Source: Leptothoe sp034932105 (GTDB taxonomy: Bacteria > Cyanobacteriota > Cyanobacteriia > Phormidesmidales > Phormidesmidaceae). From it: DNA of 64,000 nucleotides. Location of the stretch: NCBI RefSeq assembly GCF_034932105.1, contig NZ_JAYGIG010000116.1:1-64000 (forward strand), given 5' to 3'. This document shows positions 1 through 7,569 of this stretch, in pieces. The number at the start of each line of letters is the position of its first letter. The stretch's first letter is position 1. Below the pieces are notes generated by a model. It ran no database searches, was not told the origin of the DNA, and saw only the letters and a program-made list of their open reading frames with translations. Both the position numbers and the translations under genes were made by a program.

Positions 1-486
1 ACGGGCAGCATCAGTCTCTTAACCGATGGAGAACGTCGCTATGGCAACCTCTTGTTTGAGATTTGTCATGACGTGATCCGCAATGGCAAACCCGGACGAC
101 CGTCGAAGCGATTACCCAAAGGTGTGAGAGTGCGATTGAAAAACAAAGGGTCCAAAAAACGCCCAGGTCGTCGTCGAAAAAAGTATCAAGCGCCAGTCCC
201 TGAACACCCTCAAACAGAGCATCAGGTCAAAGACAGTAGCATCCATGCCAATCATGTTGAGGCCTTTAATGCCTCTATTAGAAGGCGCAATGCTGCCTTT
301 CGACGCAAAACCAACACCTATGCTAAATCTCGAATACACTTACAAAGAACCCTTAATCTCTACTGGGTGGTGCACAACTTTGTTCGGGTTCATTTCACCA
401 CTAAACAGGTCCCTGCTGTGAAGTTAGGAATTTTGGAGGCAGGGATATCTTGGTCGCAGTTATTTTCTATTCGATATGCTGTCTAG
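1..486 (+). CDS. DDE-type transposase, C-terminal part (IS1-like), cut by window edge
   Basis: The reading frame is open from base 1 to the TAG at 484-486, so the first visible residues are not the true start. The visible part has TDGERRYGNLLFE near its beginning, compatible with the second catalytic Asp of a DDE transposase. It has a very basic linker (GSKKRPGRRRKK) and then HANHVEAFNASIRRR, which supplies a plausible catalytic Glu followed by basic residues, as in the DDE(K) pattern of IS1-type enzymes. The product would cut and join DNA at the element's ends. Family assignment beyond DDE transposase is an inference. The left end of the element lies outside the window, so intactness cannot be judged. 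Neighbouring genes are not related to it. Confidence 0.75.
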   Translation, partial: TGSISLLTDGERRYGNLLFEICHDVIRNGKPGRPSKRLPKGVRVRLKNKGSKKRPGRRRKKYQAPVPEHPQTEHQVKDSSIHANHVEAFNASIRRRNAAFRRKTNTYAKSRIHLQRTLNLYWVVHNFVRVHFTTKQVPAVKLGILEAGISWSQLFSIRYAV

Positions 487-508
487 CCCACTGAAGCCAA
501 GTGTTTCA

Positions 509-541
509 AGGCACCCAGTCGACGGAACCAGTGCCTCTTTT
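509..541 (+). terminator. Hairpin after the transposase, possible terminator or element end
   Basis: AGGCAC (509-514) pairs with GTGCCT (531-536), followed directly by CTTTT. It lies 23 bases after the transposase stop. It could be a weak Rho-independent terminator or part of the element's right end. A second GGTGCC lies about 25 bases downstream. The rest of 542-772 shows no gene. Confidence 0.3.
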
Positions 542-772
542 AACAAACTTGAATTAATCGAGGTGCCCTTAAGCCTACAGTAATTGAGGGCGTATTTTCA
601 AGCCTGCAATCCTTGTGAAAAATGTTTTCCTCTTGCAGGTTGGAATCCTTATAGAAACTGGATTGTTGCTTAAGGCTTATATTGTCGGATTAATAATTGG
701 TTTTATTAATAGCCAATTTAATGATTCTTCTGGGAATTTTAAAAGTGTTGCTGGCTGATATTTGACAAACCC

Positions 773-1318
773 ATGAGAGCATTTAAGAGATTTTCAAAAT
801 CTGCTGTTAGAGAATCTGGTTTTACATTATTAGAAATAATAGTAGTTCTCGTTATTGTTGGGATTCTAAGTGCCTTAGTTTTACCAACCTGGAATGGGTC
901 TCAGGAACGATGGCGAGTTTCTGAAGCTCAGAGTAAAGCCTATAGTGCGATCCGTAAGACTCAAGCTATGGCGATGCGTCATAACACGACCTGGCAATTT
1001 AGCATTCGTGAATCACTATCGGGTGAGGTAGAGTGGGCCATGCACCCAGTGTCAGGAGTACCTGCTGACTGGGAAACTTTGGGTGATAAAGCTCTAGATC
1101 TTGACTTGGCGGATACCACATTGCATAAGCACAATGGGAATTACTATATACGCTTCGACTATAAGGGACGATTGGCCTCACAGACGCGGACGCTTACATT
1201 CACTAGTACTAGAGTGCCATCAGTGAAAAACTGTATCGTAATGTCCACACTATTGGGAGCTATCCGTCAATCCCAGGGGCAACCAACACCTAACGCTAGA
1301 GGACGGTATTGTTATTAG
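773..1318 (+). CDS. Type IV pilin-like / GspH-type pseudopilin
   Basis: The N-terminus carries a class III prepilin signal. A short basic leader ends in ESG, followed by FTLLEIIVVLVIVGILSAL, so prepilin peptidase would cut after the Gly near residue 16 and methylate the Phe. The Glu at +5 of the mature protein is present. The hydrophobic helix (about residues 17-38) is followed by a 140-residue globular part with a Cys near each end of the last 30 residues, as in minor pilins. At 181 residues it fits GspH/FimT-like minor pseudopilins. No pilus assembly genes are adjacent, so it probably works with type IV pili encoded elsewhere. The ATG at 773 has no clear ribosome binding site. Confidence 0.85.
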   Translation: MRAFKRFSKSAVRESGFTLLEIIVVLVIVGILSALVLPTWNGSQERWRVSEAQSKAYSAIRKTQAMAMRHNTTWQFSIRESLSGEVEWAMHPVSGVPADWETLGDKALDLDLADTTLHKHNGNYYIRFDYKGRLASQTRTLTFTSTRVPSVKNCIVMSTLLGAIRQSQGQPTPNARGRYCY

Positions 1319-1356
1319 GTAGGGTAATTTGTATTTAAGTTGCTGGGGAGATATCA

Positions 1357-2001
1357 ATGGATCAATACTCTTATGCTCAAATTGACAGCATAGTTTTTGA
1401 TCTAGGTGGTGTAATTGTCAATTTGGATTATGGTCTTACCATTCAAGCTTTTAGTAAGTTAGCTGGCTACGATATTACTCAGCAGTATAGTCAGCAGAGT
1501 CAAGCGGAGGTTTTTTCAAAGTTTGAGATAGGCAGTATCACTGCCAACGAATTTCGTCAAGGTTTAACACAGCTCTTGCGCTTTGAAGCGAAAGAGCATG
1601 ATATCGATCAAGCTTGGAGTGCGCTGATTCTGGATTTTCCGCCAGAACGGGTGGAGCTGCTACGACAGCTGGGGCAACAAAAGCGAATATTTTTACTGTC
1701 CAATATTAATGAGCTGCATTTGGCGACGAGCGATCGCAAGTTCACCGAAGCCATGGGGACCGATATCGGCACCCTAGCCGATCAGTTTGAGCGGGCTTAC
1801 TATTCACATTTAGTGGGCGATCGCAAACCCAACGCCAGCATTTTCCAACGGGTGATCGATGAAAATAACCTAGACCCAGCCCGCACCCTGTTCCTAGACG
1901 ACACCGCCCATAACTTAGTGGGAGCGCAGCAGGTGGGGTTACAAACGATTCACGTGACCCAGGATCGCCCCATCGAAAGCCTGAATTTGCTCAATTTGTA
2001 G
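1357..2001 (+). CDS. HAD-family hydrolase (subfamily IA, YihX-like phosphatase)
   Basis: All four HAD motifs are visible: motif I VFDLGGVIVNLD near residue 14, motif II LLSNIN near 112, motif III Lys in GDRKPN near 154, and motif IV LFLDDTAHN near 178. The 214-residue length and the helical cap between motifs I and II fit subfamily IA enzymes, which remove phosphate from small sugar phosphates or nucleotides in the cytoplasm. The substrate cannot be read from sequence. The second motif I acid is replaced by Gly, as is usual in the DLGGV/DLGNV subgroup containing YihX. It starts 38 bases after the pseudopilin gene and has a GGGGA ribosome binding site (TGGGGAGATATCAATG). Confidence 0.85.
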   Translation: MDQYSYAQIDSIVFDLGGVIVNLDYGLTIQAFSKLAGYDITQQYSQQSQAEVFSKFEIGSITANEFRQGLTQLLRFEAKEHDIDQAWSALILDFPPERVELLRQLGQQKRIFLLSNINELHLATSDRKFTEAMGTDIGTLADQFERAYYSHLVGDRKPNASIFQRVIDENNLDPARTLFLDDTAHNLVGAQQVGLQTIHVTQDRPIESLNLLNL

Positions 2002-2069
2002 TGATTCCACACCCTTGGAGCACCATGAAAAAGATAAAATAAGTAAAGACCTTTGGACGTTGTGAGCCC

Positions 2070-2882
2070 ATGAGCTATCTGGATTTTGCCCTGTTTGCCC
2101 TATTAGGCATTGGTGCTGGCACCATGTCCGGTATGCTGGGCATCGGCGGTGGCATGATCATTGTGCCTGGGTTGTTTTATCTATTTTCAGTCATAGATTT
2201 ACCCAGCTATAGCCTGATGCATTTGGCGGCAGGTAGTGCCATGTGCATTATGATTTTTACCTCAGCATCCTCCACCTTTTCCCATCATGTACGGGGCGAT
2301 GTGCAGTGGGGAATTTTTGGCCGCATTATCGCCGCCATTGGATTTGGCGTAGTGTTGGGAAATGTCCTATCCAACCACCTAGATACTGATTGGCTAGAGA
2401 TTATTTTTGGTCTATTTCTGCTGGCCATCTCCGTCAAAATTTTGCTTGACTGGAAACCGGCCTTTGAAGAAACCACCATGCCACCCATCTGGGTATTTGC
2501 CACTGTGGGAACGCTGATTGGCTTCAAATCGGGCGTTTTAGGTATCGGCGGCGGTGCCATCAGTGTCCCGTTTTTGCTGTACTGCGGTTTACCCATGAGC
2601 AAAGCCAGTGGCACCTCCGCCTCATTTACCTTGCCCATTGCCATCGTCGGTACGCTGTCGTTTTTGCTATTGTCTCCAGGCTATGGGAATATCACCTGGT
2701 CCACGGGCTACATCTATTGGCCCGCCGTTGCGTTAGTTGCCCCATTCACCATGATCGGAGCCCCCATCGGTACCCAGCTGTCCCACATCATTTCCCCCCA
2801 GCAGCTCAGACGGATCTTTGGTTGGTTGCTGGTGGTGATTGGTTTACGCATGTTTAGCGGTGGCATTCAGTTTTTGGCCTAA
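2070..2882 (+). CDS. Sulfite exporter TauE/SafE family membrane protein
   Basis: This 270-residue protein is almost entirely hydrophobic. It shows the internal duplication typical of TauE/SafE permeases: GTMSGMLGIGGGMIIVPGL near residue 18 and GVLGIGGGAISVPFLLY near residue 155. About eight membrane helices are expected, in the cytoplasmic membrane. Family members move sulfite, sulfoacetate or other small organic anions, and the substrate here is unknown. It follows the HAD gene by 68 bases on the same strand, so co-transcription is possible. It converges on the Uma2 gene, whose stop lies 26 bases away. Confidence 0.9.
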   Translation: MSYLDFALFALLGIGAGTMSGMLGIGGGMIIVPGLFYLFSVIDLPSYSLMHLAAGSAMCIMIFTSASSTFSHHVRGDVQWGIFGRIIAAIGFGVVLGNVLSNHLDTDWLEIIFGLFLLAISVKILLDWKPAFEETTMPPIWVFATVGTLIGFKSGVLGIGGGAISVPFLLYCGLPMSKASGTSASFTLPIAIVGTLSFLLLSPGYGNITWSTGYIYWPAVALVAPFTMIGAPIGTQLSHIISPQQLRRIFGWLLVVIGLRMFSGGIQFLA

Positions 2883-2907
2883 ATGGCCATATCTCCTGAC
2901 AGTTTTA

Positions 2908-3483
2908 CTACCAAGCTACAAGCATAGCGGCAGCCGTCATTGTCCAATCGCGAAATGTAGGCGACTTGATCAGCTCATCTCCCACAAAAATACCCTCTTC
3001 GTAACCACTGTCGCTTAAGGAGAGTACACTGACCTGCTCTTTAATGGGATCTAAAATCCAATATTCAGGAATGCCACGCCATTCGTACTGATTTCGTTTT
3101 TCGACATAATCTCGTCTGCTATTTTCTGCCCCAGGACTGACCACTTCCACTACTAGCAGGGGTGGCTCCATATCCAATTTGATCGCAGCTTGCCCCAGCA
3201 GACGCATCTGTTCTGGATGTTCTGGACGCAAAACGGTCAAGTCAGGATATCGGTTTTTGGGTTGTCCTGGCATAGCCAGAGCCAGACCCTGCAATCGAAT
3301 CTGCCGCATATCCACCCATGCCTTGAGAGCTTCATAAAGCTTAAGGGCTCGGTACAGATTTTCATCTGACTCAGGCGGCATTTCAATCAGTTCCCCATTG
3401 GTAAGTTCGTAGGCAGCATCGGTACCATGGGCATAGGCAAGATAGTCCTCAAATGTATTTAGTTTTGGTTTTACCTGCACCAT
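2908..3483 (-). CDS. Uma2 family protein (DUF820, PD-(D/E)XK endonuclease fold)
   Basis: The core reads PDLTVLRPE, then LLVVEVVSPGAENSRRDYVEK, then GIPEYWILDP. This is the Uma2/DUF820 pattern in which the Asp, Glu and Lys-type residues form a PD-(D/E)XK nuclease-like site. These proteins are hugely expanded in cyanobacteria and their biological role is mostly unknown. The ATG at 3483 (MVQVKPKLNTFEDY) is chosen over an in-frame TTG four codons upstream, giving 191 residues, the usual family length. A damaged Uma2 N-terminus lies at 7437-7556. Confidence 0.88.
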   Translation of the reverse strand: MVQVKPKLNTFEDYLAYAHGTDAAYELTNGELIEMPPESDENLYRALKLYEALKAWVDMRQIRLQGLALAMPGQPKNRYPDLTVLRPEHPEQMRLLGQAAIKLDMEPPLLVVEVVSPGAENSRRDYVEKRNQYEWRGIPEYWILDPIKEQVSVLSLSDSGYEEGIFVGDELIKSPTFRDWTMTAAAMLVAW

Positions 3484-3529
3484 GGGGATGACCAATGGAG
3501 TTCAGAAACAATCAGATTATAACGCTGGG

Positions 3530-3568
3530 CAAATTCCTGTAGGGGCGAAACGCCCCGACAGGAATTTG
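3530..3568. repeat. 39-base nested palindrome, REP-like
   Basis: CAAATTCCTGT (3530-3540) is the exact reverse complement of ACAGGAATTTG (3558-3568). Inside, GGGGCG (3542-3547) pairs with CGCCCC (3551-3556) around AAA, with a single A/G mismatch between the two stems. There is no T tract. It sits between the 3' end of the EF-G-like gene and the 5' end of the Uma2 gene. The GTAGGGGCG core resembles short palindromes scattered in many cyanobacterial genomes, but no second copy was noticed in this window. Confidence 0.6.
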
Positions 3569-3594
3569 AGCTCCCGCCCTTTGGCATCTCTTAC

Positions 3595-5622
3595 CTAATG
3601 GCTGCCGACTTCAGCCACGATCTTTTGCTTGAGTTGTTCTGGCACAGTACTGAGATGGTCATACTGCCACCTAAAGAAGCCCACCCCCATGCTGAGGGAG
3701 CGCAACTCTAGAATTAGGGTTTGCATTTCCGCCACGGGTAGCTGGGCCGATACTTCATCCCAGCCGGGCCAGCCGGCTTTGCCGTCGTATCCCATCACCT
3801 GCCCCCGACGACCGTTGATCAGGGTGAGGATATTGGAGGTAAAGCGATTGGGTACGGATACCGATAGGGATGCGATGGGCTCCAACAGGGTGGGTTTGCA
3901 CTCGGGTAGTCCGGTTTGCATTGCTATGCGGGCGGCCTGTTTAAAGGCCTGATCCGAACTATCCACGTGGTGATAGGACCCGTTTTTGAGGGTGACCGAT
4001 ACATCCACGACGGGGAATCCCAGGGGACCTTGCTTGAGGAATTCCCGCACGCCTGTTTCAACACTGGGAATATATTGTCTGGGCACTACGCCACCGACAA
4101 TTTTTTGATCAAACTTAAAGCCTTCCCCTCGGGGGAGGGGCTGAATGTCGATGTATATATCGCCAAATTGGCCGTGGCCACCGGTTTGGTGCTTGTACCG
4201 GCCGCGAATGTCTTCCTTGGCATGGCGGATGGTTTCCTTGTAGGGCACCTGGGGTAGATGGGTGGTCATGGCCAGGTTGTACTTGCGGCTGAGCAAGTCC
4301 ATGGCGATTTTGAGATGGACATCTCCCTGACCCCACAAAATGACTTCGTGGGTGTCGCCGTGCTGTTCCCAGTGCAGGGCGGGGTCTTCGTCCACTAGCT
4401 TATTTAGGGCACCGCTGAGTTTTACTTCGTCATCGCGCTTTTCGGCGGCAATGGCGAGGGAGTAAACCGCTGGCAGAATGTCAGCGGTGGGTAGGGTTTC
4501 AGAGGTGTCGACCGTGCTCAAGGTGTCGCCGGTTTTGGCATGTTCTAGGCGTGCGATCGCAACCACACTACCCGCCTCGGCTGCACTGAGGGCCTGCTGC
4601 TGATTGCCCATCAAAGAATAGAGACCACCTATGCGATCCCCCCCAAGGCTGGCCCCATCCTTGAGGGTGCCGCGCCACAGTCTTGCTAGGGAGAGCTTGC
4701 CCCCTTGGGGACTGTAATAGGTTTTGAGAATTTGGACTAACGGTTCGCTGGAACTGAGATCAATGCCGCGCCGTTCAGCGGTGACCTGGGGTTCGGGAGT
4801 TTCCCGCACTAAGGCATCTAACAAGGGCCGGACGCCATAGTCACTGGAGGCTACACCGAGAAAAACGGGTACCACCAGGTCTGCCCCCAGTTCCATTTTT
4901 AGATCCTGAATAATCTCCTCTTCTGGTGGCTCGATCTCTTCCAACAGTTCTTCTAATAGATGATCGTCAAAGTCCGCCAGGGTTTCTAACATTTCTCTCC
5001 GGGCTGCCTTTTCCTCTGCGGCCAGGCCCTCTGGCAGGGGCACCGGGTCGGCGGCGGCTCCATCGTGGTAGTGATAGGCCTGTTCACTCACCAAATCGAT
5101 GAATCCCACCAGGTCTTCGCTAGCCCCAATGGGATACTGATGGGGCACCAGGGGACGGCTGGACACCGACTTGAGGGCCTCTAACACCTCGGCAAATGGG
5201 GCACTGGCCCGGTCCATTTTGTTGAGGTAGACCACGTGGGGAATTTCCCACTTATCGAGAAAGTGCAGTAATGGCGATACGGTAAGCACCCGACTGGGGT
5301 CCGGTTCGCACACCACAATGGCGGCATCTACCCCCATCAAGATATGGAGCGGTTCTTGCAGTAGCTCGATGGAACCAGGACAGTCAAGGAATGTAAAACG
5401 AATGCCGCCGTACTCAGTACAGGCGGCATTCGTTTCCACGGTCATTTGGCGATTGCGGGCTTCAGGCGTATGGTCCCCAACTGTACTTCCCTCAGCAATG
5501 GAACCTTTACGAGAGATGGTATTAGTGACCGAAAGCAGACTCTCAAGCAGGGTGGTTTTACCACTTGAGTATGGGCCTACAATCGCCACGTTTCGTGAAC
5601 GAGATATAGCGGCTTTAGCCAT
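3595..5622 (-). CDS. Elongation factor G-like GTPase
   Basis: The product has 675 residues and EF-G domain order: an N-terminal GTPase with P-loop GPYSSGKTT near residue 16, switch II DCPGS near 80 and NKMD near 134, then a beta-barrel domain II and C-terminal EF-G domains III-V. Domain IV shows GGHGQFGDIYIDI. It is a ribosome-associated translation factor paralogue rather than the main EF-G. The usual switch II motif DTPGH is DCPGS, so the catalytic His is missing, and the switch I region is also divergent (DHTPEARNRQ). The ATG at 5622 is preferred over the TTG at 5661 because AAAAAGGGG lies just upstream. Its exact role (translocation under stress, ribosome recycling or another) is unknown. 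Confidence 0.85.
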   Translation of the reverse strand: MAKAAISRSRNVAIVGPYSSGKTTLLESLLSVTNTISRKGSIAEGSTVGDHTPEARNRQMTVETNAACTEYGGIRFTFLDCPGSIELLQEPLHILMGVDAAIVVCEPDPSRVLTVSPLLHFLDKWEIPHVVYLNKMDRASAPFAEVLEALKSVSSRPLVPHQYPIGASEDLVGFIDLVSEQAYHYHDGAAADPVPLPEGLAAEEKAARREMLETLADFDDHLLEELLEEIEPPEEEIIQDLKMELGADLVVPVFLGVASSDYGVRPLLDALVRETPEPQVTAERRGIDLSSSEPLVQILKTYYSPQGGKLSLARLWRGTLKDGASLGGDRIGGLYSLMGNQQQALSAAEAGSVVAIARLEHAKTGDTLSTVDTSETLPTADILPAVYSLAIAAEKRDDEVKLSGALNKLVDEDPALHWEQHGDTHEVILWGQGDVHLKIAMDLLSRKYNLAMTTHLPQVPYKETIRHAKEDIRGRYKHQTGGHGQFGDIYIDIQPLPRGEGFKFDQKIVGGVVPRQYIPSVETGVREFLKQGPLGFPVVDVSVTLKNGSYHHVDSSDQAFKQAARIAMQTGLPECKPTLLEPIASLSVSVPNRFTSNILTLINGRRGQVMGYDGKAGWPGWDEVSAQLPVAEMQTLILELRSLSMGVGFFRWQYDHLSTVPEQLKQKIVAEVGSH

Positions 5623-6006
5623 AGGTTTACCCCTTTTTCTAAAGAGAAGAAAATTGGCCAAGTTCAGATTGGGGATTTTAGGTTGTAGGGCGTCTGAACT
5701 TATCGGTCAGGGGACGCTACCTCTTAACGAACATTGTGGGCGAAATCTTGGGTTAAGAAGGTCTGCTTCCCTGGGTTATATAGCTAGCGTAGCGTTGCTA
5801 TAAACTCCTAACGACAAGGGGTTTGGAAAAATTTACGAGTTTAAGAAGGGTAAGGCAGGGTTAAGTTTTACGTTTTGACTGTTGAGTTTTGAATAAGGCG
5901 AAGTTTGGTTATTTAGGGGGCAATCGTGCTATGTGGGGGATGTCTTCATGGGGGTGATTAGCCCATACAACTCAACACTGCGAACTTAAAACTCAAAATT
6001 ACGTAA
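5623..6006. other. Intergenic stretch with short inverted repeats, no gene seen
   Basis: This is the leader of the EF-G-like gene plus spacer. It contains GTTCAGA...TCTGAAC (from about 5661), a TATAGC/GCTATA pair at 5779-5784 and 5797-5802 around two TAGCG copies, and degenerate AACTCAAAA/TTTTGAGTT tracts near 5880-5998. Such tracts are common filler in cyanobacterial spacers. Frames here are short and have no recognisable motif. Confidence 0.4.
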
Positions 6007-6123
6007 CTATTTCCAGTTGTCATTCACGCCAATGAGATTGCCAAACAGCATGATGAAACCACTGATCGTAATGATGATGGCTAGAACTACAAAAATGCCG
6101 TCGTAAGCTGCGATATCTTCCAT
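6007..6123 (-). CDS. 38-residue single-helix membrane peptide
   Basis: The frame starts at ATG 6123 and ends at TAG 6007-6009. It encodes an acidic start (MEDIAAYDG), one strongly hydrophobic helix (about residues 10-32, with IFVVLAIIITISGFIMLF) and a polar end VNDNWK. This layout matches the many small one-helix subunits of cyanobacterial thylakoid complexes, but I do not recognise it as a named Psa, Psb, Pet or Ndh subunit. It lies 25 bases downstream of the YbjN-like gene on the same strand. There is no strong ribosome binding site. It is likely a real small protein, and its function is unknown. Confidence 0.5.
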   Translation of the reverse strand: MEDIAAYDGIFVVLAIIITISGFIMLFGNLIGVNDNWK

Positions 6124-6148
6124 GGAGCAAAAATTGTTTTTTCTACTT

Positions 6149-6619
6149 TTATAGTTTAGAGGTTAGGGCCCGTTGTCCGTCAAATTTATCGATCATCAGG
6201 TCACTGTATCGGGTGGCGATGACACCCACCGATAGCAAACATATTTCCAACTCCGTCGGATCCATGTGTTCCCCACCCAAAATACGATTGACAAAAAATA
6301 CCGCGCCTGAATCATCGGTCTGAAACGAGCCAAATCGGATCTTTCGATTTTCATCCAGTAAAAATCGCAATAAATCTAACTCGGGGCCGCAACCAATGGC
6401 GACACAGCTACTGGCCCGCACGATGGCCAACTCCTTATCTGGGTAGGGATGGGTTTCCCAAGGCAATACCTGTAACTCAATAAATGTGGTGTCTTGGTAT
6501 AGCAAGTCGAACTGGGGATGTTCTGGGTTGGTCCGTACGGTTTGCTTAAACAGGCTGCTGTTCAGATAATTTTGCACCCTGCCATAGGTCAGTTCCTGAC
6601 TGCTGTTGGCAAATATCAT
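6149..6619 (-). CDS. YbjN / type III chaperone-like fold protein
   Basis: The C-terminal two thirds show the YbjN pattern: LDLLRFLLDENRKIRFGSF, a short DDSGAVFF strand, then a helix rich in Glu and Leu (DPTELEICLLSVGVIATRY). This fold is shared with type III secretion chaperones, and in cyanobacteria such proteins are soluble and of unknown function. ATG 6619 (MIFANSSQELTYGRVQ) gives 156 residues. A longer frame from 6661 would overlap devA by 23 bases and adds a Cys-rich stretch unlike the family. It follows devA closely and is probably on the same transcript. A link to export is only suggested by position. Confidence 0.6.
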   Translation of the reverse strand: MIFANSSQELTYGRVQNYLNSSLFKQTVRTNPEHPQFDLLYQDTTFIELQVLPWETHPYPDKELAIVRASSCVAIGCGPELDLLRFLLDENRKIRFGSFQTDDSGAVFFVNRILGGEHMDPTELEICLLSVGVIATRYSDLMIDKFDGQRALTSKL

Positions 6620-6638
6620 AAGACTATGGGCATTGGAC

Positions 6639-7427
6639 CTACATGATAAACATTTCGGCACTCACATTTGTGGGACCACTGTTCATTTTGCTTTGGGCAA
6701 ATGCTTGGGGGCTGCTGTCCGACTCCAGTCGTCCATCCACTAAATTAATAATCCGGTCGGCCACGTCCAGAATGCGATTGTCATGGGTGACCATCAGGAC
6801 GGTGCAGCCTTCTTCCCGAGATAGATTATGGAGATAGGTGACGACATCTCGACCCGACTTTTTATCTAGGGCAGCGGTGGGTTCGTCGGCCAAAATTAGT
6901 TTGGGATGGTTGACTAACGCTCGGGCGATGGCCACCCGCTGTTTTTGGCCACCGGAGAGGGATTTGGGTTTGTAGTCTACCCGGTCGGCCAGTCCCAGGG
7001 TACTGAGCATGGTTACGGCCTGGTCCCGTTTGGAGGAAAAATTGCCCGTTAGTTCTACGGCCATTTCCACATTTTGACTGGCGGTGAGGGATTCGAATAA
7101 ATTGTGGGATTGAAAGATAAAACCGATGTTGCGGCGGACAGTGACTAACGCCCGATCGCCTAGGCCGACTAATTCGTTGCCCAATACCTGTAAACTGCCG
7201 TCTTGGAGGCGTCGTAACGCTCCGGCCAGGGTGAGTAGGGTGGTTTTGCCAGAGCCGGAGGGGCCGGTGAGAATGACGATCTGTCCCTTGAATAATTCGA
7301 GGGAAATATCAAACAGCACCTGCTTGCTCAGGTCCCCCTCACCAAAGAAGTAGTTGAGATTTTGGATGTGAACCGCGAGGTCATCCCTGGGGGGAGCAAC
7401 GGTGGATTGTGGTTGAGGTTTAAACAT
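6639..7427 (-). CDS. devA: DevA-family ABC exporter ATP-binding protein
   Basis: ATPase of a DevBCA-type exporter, which pushes glycolipids or other envelope molecules through a HlyD/DevB adaptor and an outer-membrane channel. The sequence has Walker A GPSGSGKT (residues 55-62), signature LSGGQKQRVAIARAL (157-171), Walker B LILADEP (177-183) and the D-loop ALDKK. The phrase GFIFQSHNLFESLTASQNVEMA is typical of DevA. Length is 262 residues. It is the last exporter gene of devB-devC-devC-devA, separated from the second devC by 142 bases that hold a Uma2 remnant. The substrate is unknown. Unicellular cyanobacteria carry such exporters without heterocysts. Confidence 0.9.
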   Translation of the reverse strand: MFKPQPQSTVAPPRDDLAVHIQNLNYFFGEGDLSKQVLFDISLELFKGQIVILTGPSGSGKTTLLTLAGALRRLQDGSLQVLGNELVGLGDRALVTVRRNIGFIFQSHNLFESLTASQNVEMAVELTGNFSSKRDQAVTMLSTLGLADRVDYKPKSLSGGQKQRVAIARALVNHPKLILADEPTAALDKKSGRDVVTYLHNLSREEGCTVLMVTHDNRILDVADRIINLVDGRLESDSSPQAFAQSKMNSGPTNVSAEMFIM

Positions 7428-7436
7428 GGTCCTACC

Positions 7437-7556
7437 CTAGCTCCACACCAGCATACAGTCGTTCGATGGCGGCGGTCGGTATTCGTGGCGCATGGGACTG
7501 GCTCGCTCGAGGGCGAAATAGTCTGCGGGGGTGAAGTAGGCGTAGTTGGCGATCAT
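7437..7556 (-). pseudogene. Uma2 N-terminal remnant between devC and devA
   Basis: From ATG 7556 the frame reads MIANYAYFTPADYFALE then RASPMRHEYR, which is the conserved Uma2/DUF820 opening (FT..EYLALE....+HEY+DG). After HEYR the similarity is lost and the frame stops at 7437-7439, about 40 residues in total instead of about 190. No continuation is seen because devA starts at once. It is read as a decayed insertion or deletion remnant, not a working gene. Confidence 0.45.
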
Positions 7557-7569
7557 CGGTTTTTCGTTC

